Positions 1 to 11,545 are shown, counted from the stretch's first letter. The stretch: DNA of 64,000 nt from Rhodocollybia butyracea (GCA_015501585.1 JADNRY010000229.1:34760-98759); one strand, 5' to 3'. The notes: a model not told the origin generated them from the sequence alone. Translations and numbers: made by a program.

Positions 1-75
1 GCCTGAGGCTACAAATTGGCAACAGATAGGCTACACCAAGGCTACCAACAGACTATAGATAGTCTGAAGTAGGGG
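1..75. repeat. Minisatellite, reverse-orientation block
   Basis: Degenerate units of the GGCTACAGATA type (reverse complement of TAGCCTATCTG), cut by the window start. The same family recurs in both orientations throughout the first 22.5 kb. Confidence 0.75.
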
Positions 76-127
76 ATTATGAATCATTGGGTGACCCAGA
101 TGGAGACTTTGCCATAAGGTTCAAGAT

Positions 128-308
128 AGAATCTGCTTTCTTGGCAAGGGAGCTGTACATGTTGCGTTCCCTCTTCACTTTCCTCTTTGGGGATGATTTT
201 TCCAGGGTATTAGAAACCTTGATCAAATCCCCAATGTTCAAGCTCCCACTAACCACCAAAGTAAAGTAGAAGCATCAGATAAGAGGACATCTATTGCTCT
301 CCATAACC
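128..308. repeat. Dispersed repeat copy, direct repeat of 14828-15002
   Basis: This block matches 14828-15002 in the same orientation with few substitutions and a 4-base insertion near 264. Both copies lie beside reverse-orientation minisatellite. On the minus strand both copies read as an open frame ending in a Lys/Arg-rich stretch, and the downstream copy is open for 123 codons (15193-14822). It may be a gag fragment, but I do not recognise the protein. Confidence 0.7.
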
Positions 309-975
309 AGGGCAGCGAAAAATTTTGGCTGCCATGAAAGCTGTCTAGGGCACACTTACAGGCTCACCAGGTTTCTGGAAGGACTGGGAACTAGTCCAGA
401 ACACACTTACAAGGGCGGCCAAACATTTCAGAGCTGGACTTGGGCACACTTGGATGACCCAGCTGAAAAAATATTAGGTCTGTAGCAAAGTCATGCAGCT
501 TGGGTGGGTCAAGAAATTCTAATGGGAAAAGAACAATGCAAGCTTTGGAAAATGTACAAAATGCATAGCACAGCCACTGGGAATGCATCTTCTGAAATGC
601 GCATCAAGATGTGCCAGCCTGAAAAGACAAAAGGATAAGTGCAGTGTGGCTGTGCTATTTGTTCCGCAAAGCTGGGATTGTGGTCACCACAACTAATAGC
701 ACAGAATGCACTTGCACTCTAACTGATTGGTGTGGTTGTGCTCAGTAGATCAGATCTTAAAGGTTGAGTTTACATAATATATTATAATGTCACACTATTA
801 ATATTGTCACACATAGGACCTTTTGCGCATCCCCATGGCGCAGTCTGGCCGGTGGCAATTGGGTTGTCAAATAACAAAGGGGTTGCTGCACTGGCAATTG
901 GGTTTGCCAAATAGAATCATCCCAATAGTAGCCATATGGCACCGTAACCATATACGGTATGGTGCAGAGCCCTAA
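309..975. other. No gene seen
   Basis: Short frames only. Partial repetitions of ACACTTACA occur near 350-450, and a CCGTAACCATATACGGTATGG palindrome-like stretch lies near 940-962, resembling the one at 14500-14700. Confidence 0.5.
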
Positions 976-1360
976 TTTGTACCCCTGGTGTTGCCCACGT
1001 TTAATCTATCTGTAGCCTATCTATAGTCTAGTTGTTGCCTTGGTATTGCCTGGATGTAATCAATCTGTAGTCTATCTGTAACCTATTTGTAGCCTCAGAG
1101 GAGCCTAGCTGTAGACCATCCATAGCATATTTGTACCCCTTGTGTTGCCTGCTTGTAATCTATCTGTAGCCTATCTACACTCTATTTATAGCCTTGGTGT
1201 CACTTATCTGTTGCATATTTGTAGCCTTGGAATAGCCTATCTGTAGCCCATCCATAGCTTATTTGTGTAGCCCTGGTGTTGCCTACTTGTAACCTATCTG
1301 TAGCCTATCTACAGTCTATTTGTAGCCTTGGTGTAACCTATCTGTTGCCTATAAGTTGTA
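976..1360. repeat. Minisatellite, forward-orientation block
   Basis: About 30 degenerate units of TAGCCTATCTG and TAGCCTTGGTGTTGCC type. This is the same family as the arms of the large inverted repeat. Confidence 0.8.
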
Positions 1361-1753
1361 CCCTTCATCAGGAAAAGTACCCTTTGGCTTAACGCTGCTA
1401 AAGGCAACTAAAGGCAACTTTTGCCATAGAAGCCAACTTATGTGCCTCTCGGCCCATGAATGACTTGACTGGCTCAGTCCAAGGTTCATGCTGTCACTCT
1501 GTCCGAAGTTGCCGAGATTCACTTGAAGCAACTTGGCATCAATTGAGGTTGACTCAAGTCGCCGCAAGCCATCGTCAGGGCAACTTAATCAACTCCAATA
1601 CAACTCAAACCAGACTGGCGCAATTAGGCAATGCCCAATGTGACTCCCAATGCAATGATACTCATGCCATTGAAGCGAAATTAGAATAGAACAATATCTA
1701 TGTACATGAATAGTAGAAGCAAAAGAGTAGAGATACATAAGAACCAGTAGCAT

Positions 1754-2627
1754 CAGGAAAAGCTGTTTTTGCCTAGGTGACCCCAGAGTGGCCTAAAGCA
1801 AACTAGGTGACCTATGAATCCTATGGCATCCTAGGAATTTGGGCTCATCCCTTGCCAGTCAAGGCTCTTGAGGATTCCCTAGGGTATCCTAATCTCGTTC
1901 CCAGATGTATAGGGCGCGGACCGCTTTACCGATAATCATAGATGTAAACAAAAAACAAACATGAAACAAACATCAGCCCTTTGCCCTAGAACATCTGGCG
2001 CAATTTGACCGTGAGGGGTGGGGTCAGTGACGTGACTACGCATGTAACGGTGTGATTTCTCGGTGACCGATGCTTTCTGCAGCTCTCAATCGGTGTTAAC
2101 ACATAAATCAGTAGTATGAACAATAAAAAAACCTATAGAACATATACCCCATCTTCTTCAGGCGTGTTAAGAGGTAATATGTAGATGATCTGCTTGTCCT
2201 TTGCCTCAACAAGAAGAGGTATGATAAAACAGCTTTAGCTTGAGCAAAATTAGGTTTTTCCACAACCGCCCATAGTGTTTCTTGTCAGAAGGACTTATAA
2301 GCGGCAAATGGGACACAAATGGTAACGGAGACACTGAAAATGACCCAAAACTGTAGTTTAGGCACTGGCGCTAATGGGCGTTAAATGTCACGGTGGCTGT
2401 GAGCCCACCCCTCACGGTCAAATTGTGCCAGATGTTCTAGGGAACGTTCGGTTGTTTGTTTCTTGTTTGGTTTTTTGTTTACGCCTATGATTACCGGGCC
2501 ATTCCCTATACATCTGGGAACGAGATTAAGGGTATCCTAGGCAAACCCAGGGCAAGCCTAGGTTTGCCCAGGTGCTCCCCAGCTTTAGGCCACTCTGGGG
2601 TCACCTAGGCAAAAACAGCTTTTCCTG
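1754..2627. mobile_element. Palindromic MITE (family A), copy 1, interrupted
   Basis: Ends are CAGGAAAAGC and GCTTTTCCTG, and the arms share over 100 bp of inverted complementarity that includes GACCCCAGAGTGGCC. An uninterrupted relative lies at 25005-25372. This copy is split by an unrelated foldback element at 1890-2528. No convincing target duplication was found for the outer element. It has no coding capacity. Confidence 0.85.
1890..2528. mobile_element. Foldback DNA element (MULE-like) nested in MITE A
   Basis: 639-bp element with inverted ends TAATCTCGTTCCCAGATG and its complement, plus a second inner inverted pair (about 1982-2020 and 2404-2442, around CACCCCTCACGGTCAAAT). It is flanked by direct repeats AGGGTATCC at 1881-1889 and 2529-2537. 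The uninterrupted MITE copy (revcomp near 25230) carries the site once. Long TIRs and a 9-bp duplication fit Mutator-like elements (known of the family); no transposase is present. Confidence 0.8.
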
Positions 2628-3224
2628 TGTAGAGCGAAACAGTATGCTATGAAACACCACAGACAAGCCCAGCAATTAAGTAGGGATACAGTGTGTGTGA
2701 AGCAAAGAAAGTGAATTAGTAGTAAGAGAGAATGGCCACAGGGACAGACTCAACTGAAGGGATGATGGAAGAGCAAGAGAAAGAGTGTGGCCTGCCGCGG
2801 GAGTTGACACGTATAAGTTGTATGGGCATGTGATGTGAGAGTCACGTGAACAACAGTGAGCTTGAGTGCATACTGACCTCAATTTTTCAGCTTGATATCA
2901 GCAGTGATGAACTTAAGACTATTTGAGGGAAGGGCAAAAGTCTAAATCAATAGAAAGCATTGAGGAAGAAAGATGAGCCTTAGACACCGAAAAGATTCTT
3001 CTCACAGTCAACTTTGATTGCTGTTTGACAAGTTTGTCAAACAGCGAGGAAAGTATTTCCTTTTTGAGTGTGAGACAAATCTTTTTGGCGCCTATTTAAC
3101 TTGGTGATATCTTCTTTGATTCTGGTTGGATTTTTGGTGGTTAAGGAGTTGAATAAAATGTATGGAGATCCTCAAAAGGTGCAGGCTTGGAGCTGTAGCA
3201 TTTCCAAATGTTTACTTCTTCATC
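2628..3224. other. No gene seen
   Basis: Only short frames. A small hairpin lies near 3023-3044 (GTTTGACAAGTTTGTCAAAC). Confidence 0.5.
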
Positions 3225-3600
3225 CCCCTGGTCCTTGCTCCAATTAGGTGAGTTTTTGTATTTTTGCCATATCTTCTTCAATTCATGTTTGATGTCTTGG
3301 CAGAAGGGTGTTCCTAGATCCCCTAGGTGCCCTCTTTATATCACGGTAATCATGTTTGGACAATTATCTATTCCATACAATGCCTCCAGGTCCCTGCCCT
3401 TGGGTGATTGGGTATTTTTGCCACATCTTCTTCAATTCTTGTTTGATTTCTTTGTGGAAGAGTGTTCCTAAATCCCCTAGGTATGCTCTGCATGCTGCGG
3501 TAATCACGTTTGGAAAACTCTGTGCAAACAACTCTGTGCAACTTCTCTAGTACAATGCCCCCAGGTTCTTGCCCCAGTTAGGTGAATTTTTGCCTAGCTA
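3225..3600. repeat. Tandem repeat of about 154 bp, 2.3 copies
   Basis: The block holding TTGCCATATCTTCTTCAATT and GTTCCTAGATCCCCTAGG recurs with a period of about 154 bp (3310 and 3464 start equivalent sites). A partial third copy begins near 3559. Divergence between copies is moderate. It has no coding meaning I can see. Confidence 0.75.
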
Positions 3601-3664
3601 CTAGAGTCTATAGAAAGAGTAAATATACTTACTTATTGACTTTATTCCATCAATATATCCACTA

Positions 3665-3905
3665 GAGCTTCTAAGTACCTCAATTTGGGCCCTGATACTC
3701 AAAGCAACCTAAGTAAACCTGAGGTTGATATATATACTCTGGTCAACTTTTGTTAACTCAAGTCAACCTGAAGTTAGGGCTTGAGTGGGCCTTATACTCA
3801 AGTCAACTTAAGTTAACCTGAGGTTGGCCTATATACTGAAGTCAACTCTAGTTAACCTGAGGTTGGCATATCTACCCAGGTTAACTCAAGTCAACCTGAA
3901 GTTGG
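3665..3905. repeat. GTTAACCTGAGG tandem repeat, left copy
   Basis: About four units of roughly 60 bp made of AAGTTAACCTGAGGTTG and GTCAACCTGAAGTT variants. The right-arm counterpart is 22490-22735. Confidence 0.75.
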
Positions 3906-5470
3906 CATATGTATTTGTAGCCTTGGAGTAGCTTACCTGTAGCCCATCCATAGCCTATTTGTACCCCTGGTGTTGCCTACTTGTAACCTATCTGTAGCCT
4001 ATCTACACTCTATTTATAGCCTTGGTGTCACCTATCTGTTGCATATTTGTAGCCTTGGAATAGCCTATCTGTACCCTTGATGTAACCTATTTGTAGCCTC
4101 AGAGTAGCCTATCTGTATCCCTTCCATAGCCTATCTGTACCCCTGGTGTTGCCTACTTGAACTCTATTTGTAGCCTATCTGTAGCTTATCTGTACCCTTG
4201 ATATAGCCTATCCATACCCTACTCATATCTGTAGCTATCTGTAGATTATCATTGCATATCCATGGTCTATTTATAGCCTCCATGTAGCCTATCTATAGCC
4301 TATTTGTAGCCTTGACATAGCCTATTTGTGACATCCATATAGCCTATCCATAGCCTATCTATAGTCTGTCTGTGTTCTCTCTTTTTAGCCTTGGTGTTGG
4401 CTACCTGTAGCCTATCCTCAGCCAATCTGTAGCCTTGGTATAGAGACAAGAGGAAAGCAAGACTGGTCATATTGGGTTGTTATGGCTGTGTCCCTGCCAA
4501 GGGTTGGGTGACCCGCCAACTGGGATCTTATATCTCTAGATGTGAGTTGAGTGACCTGTCAAAGGGGGAGTGAAGGTATGCTCAGCCTGAGAGGGAGAAA
4601 TAGAGAAACAGAGAGAGAGACCTAAAAGTACTATAGAAGGTCAAGTTATAATTGTGTTATCATGTGATTGTAATGTAAAGATATATAAGTGCCAAGGGCA
4701 GTATTACTGATAGATAGGGGAAACACCAAGGCTACAGCTCAGCTGAGGATAGGCTACAGGTAGCCAACACCAAGGCTACAAAGAGACCACAGACAGACTA
4801 CATGGGGGTTGCAAATAGGCTACAACAAAGCTATGCATAGGCTATAGATAGGCTTGACATAGACCATGGATAGTAAATGGCAAAGCTATAGATAGGCTAT
4901 AAATAGACCATGGATATGCAATGATAATCTACAGATAGCTACAGATAGGCAACAACAAGGCTACAAATAGGCTGTAGATAGGGCACATATAGGCAACACC
5001 AATGCTATGAAGAAGCTAGAAAGAGACTACATGGAGGTTGAAAATAGGCTATGCCAAGGCTATAAATAGGTTGGAACAAAGTTACATAGGCCAGAGATAG
5101 GCTAATGATGAAAGCTTCACCTAGACCATAGGTATGAAATGGCAAAGCTACAGAAAGGTATCAGAAATACTACATTGACGCAGGATGACCCATGCATGTA
5201 TGAATAGGAGGATGATGATGCAATAACCAACTGCTGATGCTGCCGACAATGAGGCTGTGGTCTTGATGCCAAGGTTACAAATAGTCTACAGATAGGTAAC
5301 ACCAAGGCTAGCCTACAGATACACTACATGGAGGTTGCAAATAGGTTAGGCCAAGGCTACAAATAGGCTACAACAAAGCCACAAACAGGGTATAGATACA
5401 CTACACAGTGGAGGCTTCACATAGACCATCAATATGAAGTGGCAAAGATACAGATAGGCCATATATAGGT
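3905..5470. repeat. Minisatellite foldback in left arm
   Basis: Forward units (TAGCCTATCTG type) fill 3905-4440, a non-repetitive spacer fills about 4441-4720, and reverse units (GGCTACAGATA type) fill 4722-5470. A particularly long inverted match joins 4224-4280 to 4895-4945. The spacer contains a TATATAAG-like box in reverse orientation and a CT-rich tract. The plan resembles Drosophila FB elements, whose inverted arms consist of short tandem repeats (established for that family; homology is not implied). Confidence 0.75.
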
Positions 5471-5480
5471 TTCAAATACT

Positions 5481-6120
5481 TGTAAGGATCTAGGCGGATC
5501 CTTATTGCGACGGGATAAGATAGTACTATTTTGAATAGAAGCGGCGGAATGTTCCCAACAAGATTATTCAAGGATAGTGTACTCAATCTGGGAATAGCAA
5601 TGATGTGGAACGTATGAGCGGAACCGGGAGAGTGATAGAGTGAACTTTGACAGAGCACAATGAATCAGAATTGAAAGGAGTATATTGCAGAGTGAAGAAA
5701 ACGATGTAGTGAAGAAACTGAGTAAAAGAAACTGATAAGTCAAGAAATGAGTTGGTAACTGGGGGGTTGTTTCAATATAGCAAATCTATTGTACAGATGA
5801 TATTGACTGGGTATTTAAGGGTAAGGGATTTGTACAAGGTTGTGAAAAGTACTTGGCGGTTGGTTAAGGTGAAAGGGAAGAACTACAAGGAATGAGCGGG
5901 AACGGGAAGAATACAAGGACATGCCTTATCATAGAACAAAGGCTTTTGGAGGACAGGAATTGGGTGGTTAGTGTTATTAGAATGAGTCAGAATGACCAAT
6001 CATAGATACCAGTTAGCGCAATTGATAAGGAACCACTGCAAGCAGGATTGGTGGGATGGTATGCAAGGACGGGATAGGCAAAATGATGCGCAACAAAGTG
6101 TGGGAGTATGTGGCATGACA
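5481..6120 (-). mobile_element. Gypsy-type LTR, inverted copy in left arm
   Basis: Mirror of 19783-20421. On the minus strand it begins TGTCATGCC directly after a polypurine tract (A5G6, complement near 6124-6134) and ends CCTTACA. The GATCCGCCTAGATCC end resembles ends common in basidiomycete gypsy LTRs. Confidence 0.7.
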
Positions 6121-6804
6121 TTACCCCCCTTTTTATGCTCTGAGCCCTCAAGGAGCAATGTCCAGACGGCAATTGTGACTCGGGTGCTGCTGGCATTGTT
6201 GGGATATGTAAGGCATCTGCAATTGAGTCATCATGCAGGGTTGAATTTTTTCCGCTCTTTCTGACACTGTTCCTTCCATCACTAAGGAGGCCTGTTGATC
6301 CCAGTTGGCCCTTCATGTGGTTCTGGAAGATTTTGATTTGCAATATCCCCACATTTGTATTTGTTGCCTTCTACAGTGTTCCACCAGCAGTCGGACTGAG
6401 CAAACATTGGCCAGGAACGCTGGTTTTGAGACAGTTATATCTGCCATTGAGCCGATATTCAATCAAGATTGTACAATTCAGTATGGTTGTGATCTCCAGT
6501 TCACTTCCAACCTGTTCCCGTTGCAAAACCTTTGCAATGCTCAGGGTTCCTCTCCCGGGAAGCAATTAGGGGTCTACTAGATGGGTTAGACATTGTTGCT
6601 GATTCCCCCAGCTCACCAACCATTCCCAGGACCGTCAGTTCATCTGTGAGCTATTTGCTGCTTGCCAATCCTTCCTCCCCTCCTGCAGTGCCCACGGTGC
6701 CCGTTACTTTGACGGCGAGAATCTCGGTAGGGGTCCAATCATTGCCCAATGTTGTCGTAAATGCGCCTCTACTGCCAGAGAACATGGAGGACCTTGAGTA
6801 TATG

Positions 6805-7593
6805 TTGAATGCAGCATCATATCCTGTCCATTTGATGAGGTATTCAATCTCCTGAGGCTGTCACCCGGCTATGGGTCTGGAATCTGCAATGATTTCTACT
6901 TTGTGTTCCAAGTCGCCTTGTATGAATATCGGGGGTGGAGGTGACGGGATTTGTCGGAATAGATCGGAGTGGTGGGGTTTTAATTGGTTGACATGGAAGA
7001 CATTGTGGATGCGTTGGAGATCACCCAGGAGATCTAGTCAGTATGCATGAGATCCAATGCTTTCGAGGATGGTGTATGATCATGTCCATTTGTGGTCGAG
7101 CCTCTTTGTTGGTCTTCTGGTGCAAATATTTTCCATGTTTAACCAAACTTTATTGCCCTTTTTCCAGTCTGGTGCTTCCCTTTGTTTTTGGTCAGCGTAG
7201 TGTTTGTAGTCTTTGTTAGCATCGGCAATGTGCTTCTGTAGGGATTTGTGAAGTTCCGCTAGATCCTGTGCAAATGTGTTAGCTTCTGTCACGGATACCC
7301 CTCATGTTCTACATCAATAGTGAGCTTCAGGTGGTATCCTTTGTTGGTAAAAAATGGTGAGACTCCCATTGCAGTGTGAGGGGAGTTGTTGGATATGAAC
7401 TCCCCGAGCGGGAGTAGATCCTTTCAGTCATTTTGGTTGTAAGCGCAATATACCCGCAAGTAGTATTTGAGCGACTGGTTGACATGTTCAGTCTGTCCAT
7501 CCATTTTGGGATGAAACACTGTTGATAGTCGCAATTCAATGTGCAGGATTCTCGTGAGTTCTTTCCAGAACTGGGAAGTGAAAAGAGGCTCAC
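6805..7593 (-). pseudogene. Ty3/gypsy integrase 3' end with chromodomain, decayed
   Basis: Minus strand. Residues around HPKMDGQTEHVNQSLKYY (about 7500) are the integrase core segment with the DGQTE motif. About 7292-7080 follows with the integrase C-terminal VWLN...RPTKRLDHKW segment. A chromodomain signature EYLIKWTGYDAAF ends at 6805. The Trp codon of the usual ND-W-KDLLPL segment is a stop (TGA, 7424-7426), further breaks occur near 7290 and 6860, and the frame is cut at 7593 by a palindrome. It is a dead retrotransposon remnant; chromodomain gypsy elements normally use this domain for target choice. Confidence 0.85.
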
Positions 7594-7632
7594 GGCGTTT
7601 AGGCGCTTAAATTGGCGCCTAAACGCCGTGAG
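7589..7632. repeat. Perfect 18-bp palindrome
   Basis: Arms CTCACGGCGTTTAGGCGC (7589-7606) and its exact complement (7615-7632) flank an 8-base loop, at the point where the integrase frame ends. It could be two transposon ends left fused after loss of the interior. Confidence 0.8.
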
Positions 7633-9656
7633 AGTACATATTTACTTCATAACATAGTATGAAATTGTTGTAAACAAGTTAAGTACATGGTTTTGTTAGC
7701 ATTATATACTGTACAATCAATTTATGCAAGTAAGTAATGGTAAATACTTCTGTAACGCTTGTTTATTAGATGAATCACAAGTACCTGCAAGACTTGCGAG
7801 TCAGTGACCCATTTCGCACAAGTCAGGCCTTTTAGGCCGCAAGTACTTGCGCTCCGGATCCGGACTTGTGGACATCTCTACCTCGCACTAAGACCCCCAA
7901 CAAGCTATGTTAAGATGTGGACTTTACAGTCCATAACAATGGACCAGAACAAACCCAAGGAAACCATAGAGGTCTATTCACGGCACCGGTCATAACCATG
8001 AGGACAGTAGAAACATGTTTAGCGGTCCTACAGAAAGCTACGCCCCGGGATAGCCTTGGCAAATTGAAACCTTTGATCTTAGAAATCATACATGGGAGGT
8101 CTTATCCATTAAAGCCGACTATCGGGAATCACTTGTACATACTCAGTGCAGTTGCTTGAGGCTATCATAAGTGGTGTCGTTGGAAAGCTAGACAACAGGC
8201 CTTCTCGAGAGAATGTTAATCACACTCAGGATGGACAGAACTATCTGAGGAATAGAATGAAACTCACCCAAGTGAAACTGGGCAGCGAGTGATCATGAAG
8301 CGTAAAGGTACTCCTGACCCCGGAGAATTGTGGAGTAATCGGAGAAACCTTGCTCGGATCAAACCACTTTAAAACTATGTTAATCCTCACAAAATCATAT
8401 TTTACCTCTGATATATACCCAAGAATGGACTATTTCTTTATTGTGTGTACCATATATAGGCTGGAGTTTCCTTTCCGAGCCAGATTCCTCTGTTCCACTC
8501 TCTTTCCGTCCTTCTCTGTATCTGTTTCATCTATTTTTTGTATTAAACTCTCTCTACTCAGTATATAAGCCAGACATATTTATTCAATAAGACAAGTTTC
8601 TTGCCCTTGCCTTGACTGCTGAGACCAGTGCTCCGTAGAACATCCCCACGAGATCAGTAGCATGACGCCTCCTGACTTGGTTATCTTACGAAAGTAATAA
8701 ACTTCACGCGCTTCGCAAAGCCCATTTATATCTTGATCGAATTTAAGTGTGTAGAGTTCTCTCGAACTCCAGATCAACTCAAATCTAGTTGCTTCCTTAG
8801 AGGGGACAGCTTCTAGTAAGGGATTATTTGGCTCCAGAGTGAGGTTTCCTTAGTTGACTTCTTCACAAAGTTAGATGAACCACTAAGATTGTGGTACGAG
8901 TTCCTAGTGATTAAGTTCACTCACAATATTGTAGCTTGGCCCAGAGTTTGGTCGAGGACTTTACGGTGACATGCCGAATTACGCTGTACGCCGAAATTCA
9001 AGCGAAATGTCATCATTTAAAAGACCCCGTGAAACACATCACATCACTACCTAGGGTACGTTATGTATTAGACACTTTGAAGGTCCACTTCGGGTATCTA
9101 GTATGTAGAAACCCATTTGAAGGGAGATACACTATGTTTTAAGAGGCTACATTACTGTGCAAGGATGCATTGTTGACCCACAAACTCAAAATCAATCAAA
9201 TTGATTTACCTAGATTGATTTAGGCTTGCCAGATCTAAAGTCTATTCAATTAATACTACCTACTACAAAAAGTCCTATACAGGGATATACAAGACAGGAT
9301 TAAAATAGATGAAGAGAGACGAATGAGGGAAAGCATAATGCAAACCCATATCCGTTTAAAGTAAGAGAATCGAAGCACTGGTTCCCTGGAAAGAACCACA
9401 GAGAGAAACTAGACAATTAATGATGAATTAGGCGCCGGGGATCAAAGTGGCCCAGCGCCGGCAGTAAAAGAAAGGCGGGGCGCGTCCTAGCGACGTGCCT
9501 ATAATAAAATTTATTTGGACTGACCTACGGGACGGTCCACAAGTACCCGGTAGGACCCGGGAGGATGTCACACTAATGGACTTTTCCAATAATGTAAGGA
9601 CCAGGCAAGCATGTTATCGGTGGACCGTAAAATGCGTGGTGCACAGGCCCTGAGGA
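7633..9656. other. Degenerate transposon-like stretch, no gene recognised
   Basis: A possible LTR start TGTTAAGATGTGG occurs at 7908, and a pyrimidine-rich tract with TATATAG/TATATAAG boxes spans 8440-8570, which together look like an eroded copia-type LTR. Imperfect palindromes around CAAGTACTTGCG lie at 7780-7880. No open frame here has recognisable content. Confidence 0.4.
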
Positions 9657-9950
9657 CTAGTAGTAGTAACGTGAATTCAAGTAAGGGTACGGAGGTGTGT
9701 AGTGAGGCGGAGGTAAGTATGGAAAGTGACTGTATGAAGGAGGAGTAGGCTGAAATGGAGCTTGGGGAGGGGACGAGTACCAGTAGGGTGAAAGAGAATA
9801 AGGAGAGTAACGGGAGTGACTAGAAGAGTGGCTTCTATGACTGTAATTCCGAGGCGCACTAGGAAGCGTGGGAACGGCGTATCCGGAGGCGTAGCAGTGA
9901 ATATGAATTGAATATGGAACTGTATCAGGCTCTGCTGGGCTGTAGTTCAT
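9657..9950 (-). CDS. Pro/Ser/Tyr-rich low-complexity ORF
   Basis: 97 codons dominated by Pro, Ser, Tyr and His with PPP and YPY clusters. No domain is seen. It begins just before a tandemly duplicated 175-bp leader-like sequence, so it may be the N-terminus of a retroelement gag. Composition alone cannot establish that it is expressed. Confidence 0.3.
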   Translation of the reverse strand: MNYSPAEPDTVPYSIHIHCYASGYAVPTLPSAPRNYSHRSHSSSHSRYSPYSLSPYWYSSPPQAPFQPTPPSYSHFPYLPPPHYTPPYPYLNSRYYY

Positions 9951-9973
9951 ATACTAAACTGAATAGAAGACTT

Positions 9974-10989
9974 TCAATGAGTAAGTAACAGTGTACTTGA
10001 ATTATTAGTAGAACTATTTACCAGGCTCTTGCTGGACTGAAGCTTACTAACTAATCCAATCAGGATACACTAACAAGACTTTATTGAGAGTCTTAAAAGA
10101 CTAGACTTAGAGGGCAATTTAGAGGGGAAGAAAGAACTTTTTATTTCTTCAATGAGTAAGTAACAGTGTACTTGAATTATTAGTAGAACTATTTACCAGG
10201 CTCTTGCTGGACTGAAGCTTACTAACTAATCCAATCAGGATACACTAGGGTTTTAAAGTGCGGTGCACAAACCGTTGGATAACCAACAACCGCGGTGAGG
10301 GTAAATAAAGGTTGCACCGGTGCAGCGGTTTGCATCCGGTGTGGTTTGCGGTTCTTGGAAATTGAAGAATTTGCATAACTGATCAAAACCGGTGGTCAAC
10401 CGGTGCAATTTACATAATGAAAATAATTTATTAACTGTGTTTTTCAAGCCTGACTTTATGTATTGTAAAGTAGATGTGATCCGGTAATCAAATTTTTAAT
10501 TGTATACAGCCCACAGGCGCCCATGTGCCACATTTGATTTGGGCGCCTGTGAGCTGTATACAATCAAAATCTTGATGACCGCATCAAATTTACTTTATAC
10601 TAGTGTAAGAATACCTTTATACACTGTTTATAAGTAGAGATTATTTTATTAGGCAACACTACAGGGTATATGATGTTTTGAGACTGGTATAACCGCCGTT
10701 TTCACCGGTTCCGCACCAGTTTGCACCGGGTTATTGCCAAACCGGTTCAAAACCGCATAACTGCACTGAACCGGCACCGGTGAGGCGGTTCTTATCAGTT
10801 CAGTGCAAGGTTTGCTGAAATTTAAAAAATATACCACCGGTGCAGTTATCGGTTTGCCCAAAATGGCTGACAAAACCGAACCGCACCACACTTTAAAACC
10901 CTAGGATACACTAACAAGACTTTATTGAGAGTCTTAAAAGACTAGACTTAGAGGGCAATTTAGAGGGGAAGAAAGAACTTTTTATTTCT
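9974..10989. repeat. 175-bp tandem duplication, second copy interrupted
   Basis: Copy 1 is 9974-10148. Copy 2 is 10149-10246 continued at 10913-10989, and its two pieces add to exactly 175 bp. The interruption is the foldback element at 10247-10902. Copy 1 preserves the empty site. Confidence 0.92.
10247..10902. mobile_element. MULE-like foldback element with 10-bp target duplication
   Basis: 656 bp with ends AGGGTTTTAAAGTGYGGTGC, flanked by AGGATACACT at 10237-10246 and 10903-10912. The site occurs once in the undisturbed tandem copy. The interior is rich in inverted ACCGGTGCAA-type words, and a second inverted pair lies around TTGTATACAGC (10498-10566). There is no coding capacity. A 9-11 bp duplication with TIRs fits Mutator-like elements; this is inferred from structure, without a transposase. 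Confidence 0.88.
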
Positions 10990-11538
10990 GTCTACTGGGG
11001 GGTTTATATACTGTACAATTAAATTATTCTACTGTCTTACTAACGGACCTAGTACTGCATGAATAAGCAAAATATGGGGGACACGCAAGTGTCTGTATAC
11101 GCGTACCTTCGGCAGACATATAGCCTCGGCGGACATGCCATTTCATGTGATCATTTGCATATTACTAATTCTAAAGTAGTTGATTAGGCGCTGCCAGCTT
11201 TTGAAGCTTTTGATGCGGTTCGGTGAAGTAATTACCCGGGCGCTTAGATAGCCCATAATCACACTACAGTAAACATTGTCATAATGCATAATGTTCATAA
11301 TGCATCAGGTTCGGAGGTCTCCCAAGTTGGGAGGCGGAAGATTATGCAAAATCCTGATTTTGCATATTGCATAAGGATTGCAAAGAAATTTTATGCATTA
11401 TCCCTGGGAGGGTAGCAAAATTCAAAGTTTATGGCCAATTTACGGTACATAAAATAACAGAGAAATGAAGCAACGGACCAATGTCTATCAGGTAAAGCTT
11501 GTTTCAAGTCTTCTAAAATTTTATCTGTCCTCACTGTC
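10990..11538. other. AT-rich intergenic stretch with ATGCATAATG palindromes
   Basis: Several inverted words built on ATGCATAATG and GCAAAATCCTGATTTTGC occur at 11280-11400. They could be an eroded MITE. No gene was seen. Confidence 0.4.
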
Positions 11539-11545
11539 ATGACTG

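Larger units (their letters stand above)
3654..6804. repeat. Large inverted repeat IR1, left arm
   Basis: Reverse complement of 19099-22752. Equivalent positions sum to 25902-25903 over 5117-6804, so a single 1-bp indel separates about 1.7 kb of near-identical sequence. The outer edge (3654) abuts unrelated sequence here, and a gypsy gag in the right arm. The arm contains, from left, a 60-bp-type repeat (3665-3905), a minisatellite foldback (3905-5470) and an inverted gypsy LTR (5481-6120). It lacks the solo LTR and two of three 77-bp units seen in the right arm. Confidence 0.92.

Noticed and set aside
6305..6580. Overlapping 91- and 84-codon frames in the left arm
   Set aside because: Mirror images of right-arm frames with no motif and two phases open at once; treated as chance frames in transposon sequence.
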